Shown here: piece after piece, positions 1 through 11,523 of the stretch
Layout: the number at the start of each line of letters is the position of its first letter
Numbering within the stretch: the stretch's first letter is position 1
Translations under genes and position numbers: made by a program
The notes under the pieces: generated by a model
Told to the model about the DNA's origin: nothing
Databases searched by the model: none
Seen by the model: only the letters and a program-made list of their open reading frames with translations
NCBI RefSeq assembly: GCF_023716665.1
Contig: NZ_CP071859.1
Location: 992,001-1,056,000 of the forward strand
Origin: Vibrio sp. SCSIO 43135
GTDB taxonomy: Bacteria > Pseudomonadota > Gammaproteobacteria > Enterobacterales > Vibrionaceae
Length of the DNA: 64,000 bases
Direction of reading: 5' to 3'

Positions 1-289
1 GGAGACAGGTGAATACCACTGTACATGCTGCCAAACCCCTTTATTTAGTTCTGTAAACAAATATGATTCTGGCTGTGGGTGGCCGAGTTTCGATGCCCCT
101 ATCAACGATAAGGCCATTCGTTATTTGGATGATCTAAGTCACGGAATGAAGCGTGTCGAGATACGGTGTTCCACCTGTGATAGCCACTTAGGGCATGTTT
201 TTCCTGATGGTCCGAAAACCACAGGGGAAAGATTCTGTGTTAATTCAGTGTCGTTAATTTTCAACAAAAATGAAAAAAGCGGTGATTGA
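1..289 (+). CDS. msrB: Peptide methionine-R-sulfoxide reductase MsrB, C-terminal part
   Basis: This gene enters from the left edge, so its start is outside the window; the readable frame begins at base 2 and stops at TGA 287-289. The product reduces the R epimer of methionine sulfoxide in oxidised proteins. The visible part has the family's zinc site as two CxxC pairs (HCTCC near the start and RCSTC further on), the CGWPSF segment, the GHVFPDGP segment, and the catalytic cysteine in the RFCVNS motif close to the C-terminus. msrB beside yeaC, ansA and sppA is also the arrangement in E. coli, which supports the call. Confidence 0.95.
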   Translation, partial: ETGEYHCTCCQTPLFSSVNKYDSGCGWPSFDAPINDKAIRYLDDLSHGMKRVEIRCSTCDSHLGHVFPDGPKTTGERFCVNSVSLIFNKNEKSGD

Positions 290-303
290 TTCACCGCTTT
301 TTT
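273..303. terminator. Bidirectional terminator between msrB and the DUF2989 lipoprotein gene
   Basis: GCGGTGA (279-285) pairs with TCACCGC (291-297) around a 5-nt loop. The stem is flanked by an A-run on the left and a T-run on the right, so it can terminate both convergent transcripts. It overlaps the msrB stop codon. Confidence 0.85.
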
Positions 304-318
304 GTTTTATCCTTTCAG

Positions 319-1140
319 CTATTTTATCTGGCCAGGAATCATACTTCTCTTAAACGAGCCAGACTTCACTGCGTCCTCAATATTATCTGCTATCTTCTCC
401 AGCTTGGCGTAATGACTTTCACTGAACCCGTAAAGCAACTGTATTTCTTGCTCTGATGCGATTGGCACATTGAAGCTTTTGGCTACCATTGCCCATATAT
501 AAGCGCGTTCTTTATTGTTTAAGCGATAGTGGGTACTGGCCAGAGTTTTGAAGATCTCGGTATTGATTTGGCCTTGGCGTGAAAGTTCAAGTGCGTTATT
601 AAGCAAGTTGATGGTTTTGTCTTGGTCGCGGCTGGTATAGAAGGTCGCTAATGCATACTGCATGTCTGCGGTATTCAGCTTTGGCGTGCCTTCTAGTTGG
701 AGAAATTCTCGTCTCGCGGTTTCGTCACCGGTTTGGCTCCATAAGAAATACAGCGTTTCAGGAGATTTAGAGCTTCGTAGGTGCTCTACAATTCGTTCTT
801 GCTCTTCGCCAGTATGCATCAGTGCGTTGAAGCGACGCTCTTTTACGTTGGTCTGATCTAATGGTTGGATCTGAGAAGCTAATTCTAGACATTTACGATA
901 AACGCTGACTAAGCGATATTCTTCAATGACATTAACGTCGCTTGGGTTCTTAAGCACTTCGAATCGGTGCCAAATGAGGTCAGTTCTAGGGATACGACAT
1001 TGGCCATCATTGATATTAAGCTTTTCGCAGCGAAGCTCAGGGTTACTACTGCAGAGTTGGTCGGTGTTCTTATTTGCTTCGAAGCAGCCTGACAATGAGG
1101 CAACTGCGATGGCTAAAATGCTAAGTCTTGTTATGTTCAT
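319..1140 (-). CDS. DUF2989 family lipoprotein
   Basis: The product is a predicted lipoprotein of 273 residues. The start at 1140 gives a short signal peptide (MNITRLSILAIAVASLSGC) ending in the lipobox LSGC, so the mature protein would begin at the acylated cysteine; six extra codons upstream would add nothing useful. The rest is soluble, with a paired-cysteine region just after the lipid anchor and a helical C-terminal half in which TPR/Sel1-like stretches can be seen (for example ALATFYTSRDQDKTINLLNN). I recognise it as the DUF2989 family of Vibrio and relatives. Its function is unknown. It is convergent with msrB and divergent from yeaC. Confidence 0.8.
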   Translation of the reverse strand: MNITRLSILAIAVASLSGCFEANKNTDQLCSSNPELRCEKLNINDGQCRIPRTDLIWHRFEVLKNPSDVNVIEEYRLVSVYRKCLELASQIQPLDQTNVKERRFNALMHTGEEQERIVEHLRSSKSPETLYFLWSQTGDETARREFLQLEGTPKLNTADMQYALATFYTSRDQDKTINLLNNALELSRQGQINTEIFKTLASTHYRLNNKERAYIWAMVAKSFNVPIASEQEIQLLYGFSESHYAKLEKIADNIEDAVKSGSFKRSMIPGQIK

Positions 1141-1182
1141 AAATTTGCTTGTGATCAATTACACTTATTCTTTTTACTAACC

Positions 1183-1210
1183 TTGACTGATTGTGTCAGC
1201 AATATATGTT
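1183..1210 (+). promoter_or_regulatory. Candidate sigma-70 promoter for the yeaC homologue
   Basis: TTGACT (1183-1188) and TATGTT (1205-1210) are 16 bp apart and lie about 45 bp upstream of the yeaC-type start. This rests only on consensus matching. Confidence 0.4.
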
Positions 1211-1256
1211 CTGTTGCGAGCCTGTAAACTGTGCTTGTTTAATTTAAGGATACAAC

Positions 1257-1541
1257 ATGAATGCAGAACAACTATTAGACGCCATAACTCCAGAAGTCTA
1301 TGAGCGCTTAACATATGCTGTAGAAACAGGTAGATGGCCTGAAGGTACAACACTTTCCCAAGAACAGCGAGATTCATGTATGCAAGCTGTGATGTTGTAT
1401 CAATCTAAGCATAATGTAGAAGCTGAACATATGACAGTTGCGGCCGGCGGCGAGATAAGCTTTAAGTCGAAAGCTGAACTCAAAAAACAGTTCCAAGAAG
1501 ATCAACAAGATATCATGCGAGTTAATCCAAACGAGGTGTAA
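1257..1541 (+). CDS. yeaC: YeaC-like DUF1315 protein
   Basis: This small acidic protein of 94 residues belongs to the DUF1315 (YeaC) family, and no biochemical role is established. The family signature is visible in the N-terminal half (LLDAITPEVYERLTYAVETGRWPEG) and the C-terminal part is charged and helical. There is no signal peptide or membrane segment, so it is probably cytoplasmic. The gene stands alone between the divergent DUF2989 lipoprotein gene and convergent ansA. As in E. coli it lies near msrB and ansA, which supports orthology. Confidence 0.85.
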   Translation: MNAEQLLDAITPEVYERLTYAVETGRWPEGTTLSQEQRDSCMQAVMLYQSKHNVEAEHMTVAAGGEISFKSKAELKKQFQEDQQDIMRVNPNEV

Positions 1542-1566
1542 CCTCTAGTTGCTGAAGACAAATAAA

Positions 1567-1596
1567 AGAACCCCGCTATTTAATAGCGGGGTTCTT
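1567..1596. terminator. Bidirectional terminator between yeaC and ansA
   Basis: AGAACCCCGCTAT and ATAGCGGGGTTCT form a long perfect stem around a 3-nt loop, with T-rich tails on both strands. It serves the two convergent genes. Confidence 0.9.
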
Positions 1597-1618
1597 GTTT
1601 ATCGATTAGATGTTAATG

Positions 1619-2632
1619 CTACAAGCTCATTTCACCACGAAGGACTTGTTGCATCTTGTCTTTTACTTCTTCGTAAGACAAATCTTGGCTGAGTAGATAA
1701 TGCAGTTTGGCTAGTGCAGCTTCAGGAGTCATGTCAAAGCCACTGATTACGCCCGCTTCAGCTAGGGCACAGCCTGTCGCGTAGCCCCCCATGTTTACTT
1801 TACCGGCTAAACACTGAGTTAAATTGACTACAATCACCCCGCGCTCTGAAGCTTCTTTCAAGTGACCGAGTAGCTCTGGGTTTTGAGGTGCGTTACCCAC
1901 ACCGAACGTCAATAGAATCATAGCATTGACGGGCTGAAGCAGGGTGTTACGGATTACCTCATGAGAAATACCAGGGTACATCGTAATCACGCCAATTGGT
2001 TGTGGAGTAATATTGTGTACTTTGAACTCACCTTCAGGTGTCTTACCCACCTCAACGCCATTACTGACCTTGATGCTAATCCCAGCTTCTAGTAGCGGTG
2101 ATAGGTTAGGTGATGTGAAGGCATTAAAACCATCAGCATGTGATTTCGTGCTTCGGTTACCACGCATTAATTGATTGTTGAAAAACAGAGTGACTTCGTT
2201 AATTGGGTAATTGGCCGCAATGTGTAGAGCGTTCAGCAGGTTCGCTTGTCCGTCAGAGCGAAGTTCAGCTAGAGGGATTTGTGAGCCTGTCACGATGACT
2301 GGTTTACCTAAGTTCTCAAGCATGAAAGACAACGCTGAAGCAGTGTAAGCCATTGTATCGGTGCCGTGTAGAATCACGAACCCATCGTATTTATCGTAGT
2401 TATCACGAATGTCATCCGCGATCTGCTGCCAATCCATCGGAGTCATATCTGATGAATCGATCAATGGATCGTACTCGTGAATGGTGAACTCCGGCATTTC
2501 TGGTCGATGGAACTCAGGCATGCTGGCAAGTTGCTTCTCCATAAACCCGGCAACAGGAATGTAGCCGTGATCGGATTTTTGCATACCAATGGTGCCGCCA
2601 GTGTAGGCGATGTATATATGTTTTCTTGCCAT
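1619..2632 (-). CDS. ansA: Type I (cytoplasmic) L-asparaginase AnsA
   Basis: The enzyme hydrolyses L-asparagine to aspartate and ammonia. The 337-residue length is that of the type I family. Both active-site signatures are present: AYTGGTIGM with Thr11 and Thr14, and HGTDTMAYT with Thr91-Asp92. There is no signal peptide, which separates it from the periplasmic type II enzyme. It lies downstream of sppA on the same strand, as in enterobacteria, but a terminator-like hairpin separates the two, so it may have its own promoter. Confidence 0.95.
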   Translation of the reverse strand: MARKHIYIAYTGGTIGMQKSDHGYIPVAGFMEKQLASMPEFHRPEMPEFTIHEYDPLIDSSDMTPMDWQQIADDIRDNYDKYDGFVILHGTDTMAYTASALSFMLENLGKPVIVTGSQIPLAELRSDGQANLLNALHIAANYPINEVTLFFNNQLMRGNRSTKSHADGFNAFTSPNLSPLLEAGISIKVSNGVEVGKTPEGEFKVHNITPQPIGVITMYPGISHEVIRNTLLQPVNAMILLTFGVGNAPQNPELLGHLKEASERGVIVVNLTQCLAGKVNMGGYATGCALAEAGVISGFDMTPEAALAKLHYLLSQDLSYEEVKDKMQQVLRGEMSL

Positions 2633-2694
2633 GGTGAGAAGTCACTTTGTTAAACAGGGAACAGGCGGGCGATTATAGCGAATTCCAATGCAAT

Positions 2695-2732
2695 AAAAAG
2701 GGGCATCTCCCACAGAGATCCCCCCCTTTTTT
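2695..2732 (-). terminator. Terminator downstream of sppA
   Basis: On the minus strand GGGG/ATCTC elements (2700-2709) pair with GAGAT/CCCC (2715-2723), followed by a T-run corresponding to the A-run at 2695-2699. The stem is imperfect. Confidence 0.65.
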
Positions 2733-2754
2733 ATTTATAGGTGAATGCAGATTT

Positions 2755-4605
2755 CTACTGAACTTGGCAGTTCAAACAGAATGCATATTGGCCTTTAGGA
2801 TCGTTGAAGCTTTGCAGTAGCTGAGCATCGCTCATTACTTGCTGCGCTGCCGGTTGAATTGAGGCCGGTAACCAAGTGGAAATATCAAAACCAAAGCTGA
2901 CTTTGACTTGCTTCATCAGGTCTTGGAAGAACTGTTGCGCAGGAGAGAGTGGCTCTTCTACCCAGTAGGTGTTGTAGCTCTCAAGCTCGGCAAGCTCGGC
3001 TGCTAGCGCGACAGCATCGTCAAAATCACCCATTTGGTCAACTAAGCCTAGCTTCATTGCATCTTGACCTGTCCACACTCGTCCTTCCGCAATGTTTTCC
3101 ATCTGATTAAGCTCAATATTTCGATTCTCACTCACCAAGCCAATAAAGCGTTGGTATCCGTGTTCAATACCCATTTGGAACGCATCGGCAGCAGATTTTG
3201 TGAGGCCAGTTGTTAAGCCAACTCCCGAGAACGGCGAGGTGCCCACACCGTCAGTATAAACGCCGATGTTGTTCAAACCTTTCTCGAATGTGGTGATGAC
3301 ACTGAAAATACCAATAGAACCAGTTAATGTGGTCGGCTGAGCAACAATCTTGTCTGCGCTCATCGAGATCCAGTAGCCACCTGACGCCGCTAAGCTAGAC
3401 ATGGAGACTACGACTGGCTTACCCGCTTCTTTCAACGCTTGGATTTCATTGCGAATAACTTCAGAAGCAAAGGCGCTACCGCCTGGGCTGTCAACGCGTA
3501 ACACCACGGCTTTGACTTTATCATCGTTACGCGCTTGGCGAAGTAGGGAAGCCGTAGTGTCGCCGCCAACTGTGCCACGAGGCTGAGAGCCATCCATGAT
3601 GGCGCCGCTTGCAACGACGATTGCCACGTCATCTGATTCGACATCAAATGTTGGAGTCATAGTGGTTAAGTATTCGTAATAACCCATTGCGTTGTAGCTA
3701 TCTTCACCATCACTGCCAAATACTTCTGCTAGCTCTTTACGCACTTCTTGGCGAGTGGCCAGTTTGTCGACTAAGCCTAACTCCAATGAAAGGGCGGCAA
3801 TATCCCCGTTCACCGCTTTTAGCTGAGCCAAGAATTCATCCATGGTTGGGTTGAGCGTCGAAGCTTCGATTTGGCGATTGGTTGCCACGTCATCCACGTA
3901 TGCGCCCCAAAGTTGGCTCAACCAGCGAGAAGCCGAATCTTTGGCTTCATCAGACATATCGTCACGCACGAATGGTTCAATTGCAGATTTATAGGTGCCA
4001 ACGCGGAATACGTGAGTATTGACGTCCAGTTTCTCTAGCAAGGTTTTGTAGTAGAGAGAATATGCGCTGTAGCCTTTGATCAGCACGCCACCGTCTGGCG
4101 CTAGGTAGACGGTATCCGCATAGCTGGCCAAGTAATACTGACTCTGGTTGTAGAAGTCACCTACTGCATAAATTGGTTTTCCAGAAGCTTTGAACTCATT
4201 CAGTGCTTTCGCAATGTAACGTAACTTAGTGAGGTTCGTTTCTGGCATATCACGCAGTGCCAAGACTAAACCTGTAATCTTGTCGTCGTCTTTGGCATGA
4301 CGGATTGCATCCACTAAGTCAAACAACACATTCTCTTTCGGTAGTTCGTTACCCAATAGCGAGCCCGTAAAAGAGTCCATTGGTGTGGTATAGCTACCTT
4401 GTTCGACGATTGGTCCAGAAATATTCAGCACTAACGCGGATTTCTTATCAACTTGTGGGACAGAGGAGTCGGCACTTGTAAATATGAAATAGATAGCGGC
4501 CAAAGATGCCAAGAAAATGAGATTGGTCAGAGCAAGACGGATAAAAGAGATTAGTTTCCAAATCCCTTTAAAAATCAATCCGATAAATTTAAAGATTTTT
4601 TTCAT
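2755..4605 (-). CDS. sppA: Signal peptide peptidase SppA, long (67K-type) form
   Basis: This inner-membrane serine protease degrades cleaved signal peptides. The 616-residue protein is the duplicated long form. A single membrane anchor lies near residues 20-43, followed by two ClpP-like S49 domains. The catalytic dyad is visible: Lys206 in VGTYKSAIEPF of the N-terminal domain and Ser408 in LAASGGYW of the C-terminal domain. I chose the start at 4605, where a GGGG ribosome-binding sequence precedes MKKIFKF; the 43 extra in-frame upstream codons do not look like protein and have no clear ribosome site. It precedes ansA, as in E. coli. Confidence 0.93.
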   Translation of the reverse strand: MKKIFKFIGLIFKGIWKLISFIRLALTNLIFLASLAAIYFIFTSADSSVPQVDKKSALVLNISGPIVEQGSYTTPMDSFTGSLLGNELPKENVLFDLVDAIRHAKDDDKITGLVLALRDMPETNLTKLRYIAKALNEFKASGKPIYAVGDFYNQSQYYLASYADTVYLAPDGGVLIKGYSAYSLYYKTLLEKLDVNTHVFRVGTYKSAIEPFVRDDMSDEAKDSASRWLSQLWGAYVDDVATNRQIEASTLNPTMDEFLAQLKAVNGDIAALSLELGLVDKLATRQEVRKELAEVFGSDGEDSYNAMGYYEYLTTMTPTFDVESDDVAIVVASGAIMDGSQPRGTVGGDTTASLLRQARNDDKVKAVVLRVDSPGGSAFASEVIRNEIQALKEAGKPVVVSMSSLAASGGYWISMSADKIVAQPTTLTGSIGIFSVITTFEKGLNNIGVYTDGVGTSPFSGVGLTTGLTKSAADAFQMGIEHGYQRFIGLVSENRNIELNQMENIAEGRVWTGQDAMKLGLVDQMGDFDDAVALAAELAELESYNTYWVEEPLSPAQQFFQDLMKQVKVSFGFDISTWLPASIQPAAQQVMSDAQLLQSFNDPKGQYAFCLNCQVQ

Positions 4606-4840
4606 TGTGTCCCCACTGTGGTTGCCCATCAGCGCATTATGTTCATCACAAGAATACGTTGTTAGAAGGCCTAAAACGACGCGATAGATGAATAATATTA
4701 GATAGTTACATCCTACGTTATCTAGTATAGCCAAACAACAGCGATGGTTTTGCTAAGCGTTAGCATTTGATAACTAAACCACAGTAATGGTTCCTTTCAA
4801 CTTTGAGACAGCCAATAAGATGATCGTTGTTACAAAAATG

Positions 4841-4854
4841 TAAACGCTTGTTTG
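4841..4854. promoter_or_regulatory. PsrA-type palindrome upstream of fadH
   Basis: The core AAAC-GCTT-GTTT (4842-4853), flanked by T and G, has the layout of the PsrA fatty-acid regulator box, G/C-AAAC-N4-GTTT-G/C. A site of the same design lies upstream of fadD at 12940-12951. This is a motif match only. Confidence 0.5.
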
Positions 4855-4878
4855 ATTTTTTTGTTGGCTCAGAATATC

Positions 4879-4891
4879 GTGGTCAGACCAC
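4879..4891. promoter_or_regulatory. FadR-type operator upstream of fadH
   Basis: GTGGTCAGACCAC is a perfect inverted repeat containing TGGTCNGACCA, the core of FadR operators of enterobacteria and vibrios. It ends about 20 bp before the fadH start, where a bound repressor would block transcription or initiation. FadR releases DNA on binding long-chain acyl-CoA. Confidence 0.6.
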
Positions 4892-4907
4892 AAGGATAAA
4901 AATATAA

Positions 4908-6923
<2,016 letters not shown>

Positions 6924-6943
6924 TTCGGGGCTAGTAGGAAAAG

Positions 6944-6973
6944 AAAAAGCCGCTGATGTTCAGCGGCTTTTTT
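6944..6973. terminator. Bidirectional terminator between fadH and purU
   Basis: GCCGCTGA (6949-6956) pairs with TCAGCGGC (6960-6967) around a 3-nt loop, flanked by an A-run and a T-run. Confidence 0.9.
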
Positions 6974-7001
6974 GTGTTAGGACACTAAGGTTAAGCTTGG
7001 G

Positions 7002-7835
7002 TTACAAAATAACCGTCTTATTGCCGTAAACAAATACGTGGTCATTCAGTACTTTATTAAGTGCTTTGCTGAGCACGTTCTTTTCAACGTCGCGGCCAGC
7101 TTGTGCCATATCTTTAGCGCTGAAGTTATGGTCCACAGGAATAACGTCTTGCTTAATGATTGGTCCTTCATCTAAGTCATTGGTGACGAAGTGCGCCGTT
7201 GCACCGATGATCTTTACACCGCGCTCATAAGCTTGCTGATACGGTTTTGCTCCGATGAAGGCTGGCAAGAAACTGTGGTGAATGTTGATGATCTTATGGT
7301 GGTACTTTTCAACAAAGCCTGGAGTAAGTACACGCATATACTTCGCCAGCACCAAATAGTCGGCATCGTATTGGTCGATCACTTCAAGCATTTTCTGCTC
7401 GTGTTCTTCACGGTTTAATCCCTCGTGGGATACACAGTGATAAGGAATATCGAAGCGTTCGGTCAGGCTTTGTAGTGTGTCGTAGTTACCTACTACCGCG
7501 GCGATCTCTACGTCGAGGCTGCCGTCGTAGTTTTTCATTAAGATATCACCTAAGCAGTGTGCCTCTTTAGTAACCAGAATAACAACACGCTTACGGCTCG
7601 AGCTAATGAGTTTACGCTTTGCACCTTCAGGTAAGGCTTGGTCTAAATCTGCGAGAAACGTTTGGTCGTTGAAGTAGCCCTCAAGCTCAGTACGCATGAA
7701 GAAGTGACCGCTTGTGTTATCCACGAACTCATTGTTGTGGACGATGTTCAGCTGGTGCTTATAACAGATGTTGGTGATTTTCGAGATGAGACCCGGTGCA
7801 TCGGTACAATGCGTTAGCAGTGTTTTCTTTTCCAT
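7002..7835 (-). CDS. purU: Formyltetrahydrofolate deformylase PurU
   Basis: The enzyme hydrolyses 10-formyl-tetrahydrofolate to formate and tetrahydrofolate, supplying formate to PurT and balancing one-carbon pools. It has an N-terminal ACT domain (about 1-80) and a formyltransferase-like catalytic domain with the HHSFLPAF and GATAHFVT segments, whose His and Asp residues are typical of the GART/PurU fold. I take ATG 7835 (MEKKTLLTHC), because GGAAG is about 10 nt upstream of it; ATG 7844 would sit only 2 nt from that sequence. It is monocistronic and convergent with fadH. Confidence 0.93.
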   Translation of the reverse strand: MEKKTLLTHCTDAPGLISKITNICYKHQLNIVHNNEFVDNTSGHFFMRTELEGYFNDQTFLADLDQALPEGAKRKLISSSRKRVVILVTKEAHCLGDILMKNYDGSLDVEIAAVVGNYDTLQSLTERFDIPYHCVSHEGLNREEHEQKMLEVIDQYDADYLVLAKYMRVLTPGFVEKYHHKIINIHHSFLPAFIGAKPYQQAYERGVKIIGATAHFVTNDLDEGPIIKQDVIPVDHNFSAKDMAQAGRDVEKNVLSKALNKVLNDHVFVYGNKTVIL

Positions 7836-8030
7836 TTTGGTCATACTTCCATGAATTATTTTTTTTGATCTTTGAAATTATCTTGGGCTGTCGAACGGTG
7901 AACTAGGCCGCAATATAGGAGCTATAATTAATCTATTATCAAGTTGGTTTCAACAAAATATCTTGGCTAATCGATTGGCTCGCTTATTTTGTTGTGATTT
8001 CTACTCTCACGATGTCTTAAGGTGGTACGT

Positions 8031-8231
8031 ATGGATAGAGAACTACTCGCGCGAAAATTGTATTTGGAAAGAGTTAGCGCACTTGTAGGTGATCACGAAA
8101 TCGACGAGGAAGTTCTAACAGAAATGTGGCAAAACAAAGCTTCGCCTTCAGAAGCAGCCAAAGCCATTTTGAGCGACGACAACAGCTTCGAAGGGCCAGC
8201 GTGGCTTTCACGCTACCTAAATCGTCGTTAA
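8031..8231 (+). CDS. Small conserved hypothetical protein upstream of yoaA
   Basis: The protein has 66 residues and is acidic and helical, with no signal peptide and no membrane segment. I do not recognise the family. The start at 8031 is fixed by AAGGTGG (8019-8025) about 5 nt upstream; an in-frame GTG at 8022 lies inside that ribosome site. The coding appearance is good (clear ribosome site, balanced composition). It lies on the same strand as yoaA, 129 bp upstream of it. Confidence 0.65.
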   Translation: MDRELLARKLYLERVSALVGDHEIDEEVLTEMWQNKASPSEAAKAILSDDNSFEGPAWLSRYLNRR

Positions 8232-8360
8232 GCTAGTTATTCAACATACGGCGTCCGCCGTTAATAACCGAACACACCTCCGGTGCGGATCATTTTCTGA
8301 TTCGCGCCGGCTCACTAAACCTGACATAATCCCTCTAATTTCCTCTTCATTTTTGAACCG

Positions 8361-10286
8361 ATGATCTCTAAAACTTTTTCCGCCGATGGCGCACTTGGCA
8401 AAGTCATACCTGGCTTTCAGCCAAGACAACCGCAATTGGATATGGCTGAAGCTGTCTCTCAGGCGATTAAAAACCAATCCCAGCTGGTGGTAGAGGCTGG
8501 AACTGGTACCGGCAAAACCTTCGCTTACTTAGTGCCAGCCTTGTTGAGTGGCAAGAAAACCATCATCAGTACTGGTTCGAAGAACTTACAAGAGCAGTTG
8601 TTCCACCGAGATCTCCCGTTGATGACTGAAGCGTTGGGCTTCTTTGGGCAAGTGGCACTGCTAAAAGGTCGCTCTAACTACCTGTGTTTAGACCGTCTGA
8701 GCAGACAGATGCTAGAGAGCCACAATCATCAAGCCGATCCCACTTTACTTAGCCAATTGGTTAAAGTGCGTAGTTGGTCATCGGAAACCAAAACTGGGGA
8801 CTTAGGTGATTGCGATGCGATTGCTGAAGATAGCCCTGTGATCCCAACGATCACCTCGACCAATGACAACTGTCTTGGCAAAGAGTGTCCGAGCTACACT
8901 GATTGTTTTGTGCTAAAAGCGCGTAAAAAAGCGATGGATGCTGATGTCGTTGTCGTGAACCATCACTTGTTTCTCGCCGACTTGGCAATCAAAGAAACTG
9001 GCTTTGGAGAACTGATTCCAGAAGCGGATGTATTCATCTTTGATGAAGCCCATCAGCTCCCTGATATTGCCAGCCAGTATTTTGGTCAATCGGTCTCAAG
9101 TCGGCAGATTCAAGAATTGGCAAAGGACATTGAAATCGGTTATCGCACAGAAGCGAAGGACATGCGTCAGTTGCAGAAAGTGGGTGATAGCCTTGTTCAA
9201 TCGGCAATGGATTTGCGCATTGGGCTAGGTGAGCCGGGCCTACGAGGTAACTGGAGAGAAGCGATTGCTTCTCCACATATTGTGCGCGATCTACAGCGAT
9301 TACGTGATGCTATCGATTTTGCCATTGACGTGTTGAAGCTTGCGCTGGGGCGTAGCCAATTATTGGATGCCGCTTTTGAACGAGCAAACGTGATAAAAGG
9401 GCGAATTGATCGTGTGTGCGATGTGTCGATTACCGGCTACTCATACTGGTTCGATACAACACCGAGACATTTTGCACTGCACATTACCCCACTTTCTGTG
9501 GCTGACAAGTTCCATGAGCAGATTGAAATGAAGCAAGGCAGTTGGATTTTTACGTCCGCGACCTTAGCGGTGAACGATGATTTTGGCCACTTCACTTCTC
9601 GACTCGGCTTACGCCCAGCACAGCAATTTTCTCTGCCTAGCCCGTTTGATTATCATCAGCAGGCTAAATTGTGTGTTCCTCGCTACTTGCCTGAACCAAA
9701 CAGCCCTGGCTTGGCAGATAAGCTAGTGAGAATGTTAGCGCCAGTTATTGAGCAAAACCAAGGACGTTGTTTCTTCCTATGTACTTCCCACAGTATGATG
9801 CGTGAGTTAGGAGAAAGGTTTCGTGAAACATTGACGTTACCGGTGCTGCTACAAGGTGAAACAACCAAACAAAAAACCTTGGCAGAATTTATGGAGCTGG
9901 GGAATGCTTTACTAGTCGCGACCGGTGCTTTTTGGGAAGGGATTGATGTTAGAGGAGACACGCTAAGCTGTGTTATCATCGACAAATTGCCATTTACCGC
10001 CCCCGATGACCCGCTGCTCAAAGCACGGATTGAAGATTGTCGATTGAAAGGCGGTGACCCATTTGCACAGGTTCAACTGCCAGATGCAGTGATCACATTA
10101 AAGCAGGGTGTCGGGCGTTTAATTCGAGACAAGAAAGACAAAGGGACATTGATCATTTGTGATAACCGTTTGGTTACTCGCGATTATGGCGGCATTTTCC
10201 TTGCGAGTCTCCCTCCCATTCCAAGAACCCGAGACTTGGCAGTGGTAAAAGACTTTCTTGCCCAGATTTCCATAACAACAGATTAA
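8361..10286 (+). CDS. yoaA: DinG/XPD-family ATP-dependent helicase YoaA
   Basis: This is a superfamily 2 iron-sulfur DNA helicase. In E. coli YoaA works with the HolC (chi) subunit of DNA polymerase III in repair of replication-blocking damage. Walker A GTGTGK is at residues 47-52, the four cysteines of the 4Fe-4S domain at about 109, 171, 176 and 182, the DEAH box at 228-231, and the C-terminal motif VI region in [13 protein letters not shown]. The 641-residue length is normal. It is followed after 14 bp by tsaB, so the two are probably co-transcribed; the same yoaA-tsaB pair occurs in enterobacteria. Confidence 0.93.
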   Translation: MISKTFSADGALGKVIPGFQPRQPQLDMAEAVSQAIKNQSQLVVEAGTGTGKTFAYLVPALLSGKKTIISTGSKNLQEQLFHRDLPLMTEALGFFGQVALLKGRSNYLCLDRLSRQMLESHNHQADPTLLSQLVKVRSWSSETKTGDLGDCDAIAEDSPVIPTITSTNDNCLGKECPSYTDCFVLKARKKAMDADVVVVNHHLFLADLAIKETGFGELIPEADVFIFDEAHQLPDIASQYFGQSVSSRQIQELAKDIEIGYRTEAKDMRQLQKVGDSLVQSAMDLRIGLGEPGLRGNWREAIASPHIVRDLQRLRDAIDFAIDVLKLALGRSQLLDAAFERANVIKGRIDRVCDVSITGYSYWFDTTPRHFALHITPLSVADKFHEQIEMKQGSWIFTSATLAVNDDFGHFTSRLGLRPAQQFSLPSPFDYHQQAKLCVPRYLPEPNSPGLADKLVRMLAPVIEQNQGRCFFLCTSHSMMRELGERFRETLTLPVLLQGETTKQKTLAEFMELGNALLVATGAFWEGIDVRGDTLSCVIIDKLPFTAPDDPLLKARIEDCRLKGGDPFAQVQLPDAVITLKQGVGRLIRDKKDKGTLIICDNRLVTRDYGGIFLASLPPIPRTRDLAVVKDFLAQISITTD

Positions 10287-10300
10287 ATTTAGAGAGTTCA

Positions 10301-11002
10301 ATGAGCGCAAAAATTCTTGCCTTAGATACTGCAACAGAAAACTGTTCCGTTGCGCTGATGGTTGGCGACAAGCTGTATGTTCGTAGCGAGGTTGCCCCTC
10401 GTGACCACACCAAAAAAGTATTGCCAATGGTCGACGAAGTCTTGAAAGAAGCGGGTGTAACCCTAGCGGATTTAGATGCACTGGCCTTTGGTCGTGGGCC
10501 AGGTAGTTTTACAGGTGTGCGCATTGGCATTGGAATTGCACAAGGTTTAGCGTTCGGTGCAGACTTACCCATGATTGGTGTATCGACACTTGCTGCGATG
10601 GCTCAAGGTTCTTACCGCCAGCATGGCGCAAGTCACGTTGCTTGTGCGATAGACGCACGAATGAGCGAAGTGTACTGGGGACGTTTTAGCCGTCAAGAAG
10701 ATGGCAGTTGGAGCGAAGTCGATGCAGAATGCGTGATTCCACCACAAGTGCTTGCTGAGCAACTCAGTCGTGATGAACTGGCTTGGAAGGCAGCAGGAAC
10801 AGGTTGGGATGCTTATTCTGAAGCGCTGGCTGAACTTACGATCGAGTGTGAAAAAGGGGACGTATTGTTCCCAGACGCTCAAGATATTGTGTACCTTGCG
10901 CAGTTTGAATTGGCGAAAGGGAATACGGTTGACGCTGAACATGCAAGCCCAGTTTATCTGCGTGATAATGTGGCATGGAAAAAGCTGCCAGGCCGTGAGT
11001 AA
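10301..11002 (+). CDS. tsaB: tRNA threonylcarbamoyladenosine biosynthesis protein TsaB
   Basis: TsaB (YeaZ) is the non-catalytic partner that activates TsaD in making t6A at position 37 of ANN-decoding tRNAs. The ASKHA-fold signatures are clear: [14 protein letters not shown] at the N-terminus and [14 protein letters not shown] in the first lobe, followed by GVSTLAAMA. The 233-residue length matches the family. It follows yoaA closely and precedes a small protein gene and a Slp lipoprotein gene, a typical Vibrio order. Confidence 0.95.
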   Translation: MSAKILALDTATENCSVALMVGDKLYVRSEVAPRDHTKKVLPMVDEVLKEAGVTLADLDALAFGRGPGSFTGVRIGIGIAQGLAFGADLPMIGVSTLAAMAQGSYRQHGASHVACAIDARMSEVYWGRFSRQEDGSWSEVDAECVIPPQVLAEQLSRDELAWKAAGTGWDAYSEALAELTIECEKGDVLFPDAQDIVYLAQFELAKGNTVDAEHASPVYLRDNVAWKKLPGRE

Positions 11003-11146
11003 CAGCGGTAGGTCAGTGCCAATCAATTGAAGTTGATAGAGAGCTAGAGTCTGTAAACTTTAGCTCTTGTTCGCCACACACTTTGCAGTATTTATGGCGC
11101 TGCTTAATGAGTGGCTAAATGACGCTGAGAATTTTTGGGGAGACGA

Positions 11147-11461
11147 ATGGCTTCGATAAATGGTTTACCTCCTTCGTTGGTACCGAATACGACTAGAACG
11201 AACAAGTCGAATAAAGCCAACAAGAAAAACGAGGTCAAAAAAGGCCAAGCCAGTACATCGGTCGCTCAGCCGACGAAAGTCGCTGATGCGGTTTCTCATT
11301 CCATTCGTCACGTTCAAGAATCAGATATTCACCGAGCTCAAATCCAATATGATCTTCCTGAAGGTCAGGCACGTAAAGCCATGCAAGAATATTTAGGGGT
11401 TATGAATCAAGCTAAACGCGATGAACTTGCCCAACTCCTTGGTGTCGATATCTACATATAA
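11147..11461 (+). CDS. Conserved hypothetical protein between tsaB and slp
   Basis: The protein has 104 residues. The first half is low-complexity and basic (Asn, Lys, Thr rich) and looks disordered; the second half (about 50-104, ending in LAQLLGVDIYI) looks folded and helical. I do not recognise a characterised family. The start at 11147 is preceded by GGGGAGACGA as ribosome site, whereas an in-frame TTG upstream lies in that site. No signal peptide or transmembrane segment is seen. A gap of about 140 bp separates it from tsaB, so it may have its own promoter. Confidence 0.65.
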   Translation: MASINGLPPSLVPNTTRTNKSNKANKKNEVKKGQASTSVAQPTKVADAVSHSIRHVQESDIHRAQIQYDLPEGQARKAMQEYLGVMNQAKRDELAQLLGVDIYI

Positions 11462-11523
11462 TCCATTTTCCGGCTCATTTGGCATTCTTGTTTCGCTGTG
11501 TAGCCGCCTTTTTAGAGGCTCCC

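Noticed and set aside
8240..8275. CGGCG-TC-CGCCG inverted repeat between the small protein gene and yoaA
   Set aside because: The stem is short with almost no loop, and no T-run or other context follows; not enough to call a terminator or operator.
10565..11026. 153-residue minus-strand frame opposite tsaB
   Set aside because: Antisense to tsaB with no ribosome site and no recognisable domain.
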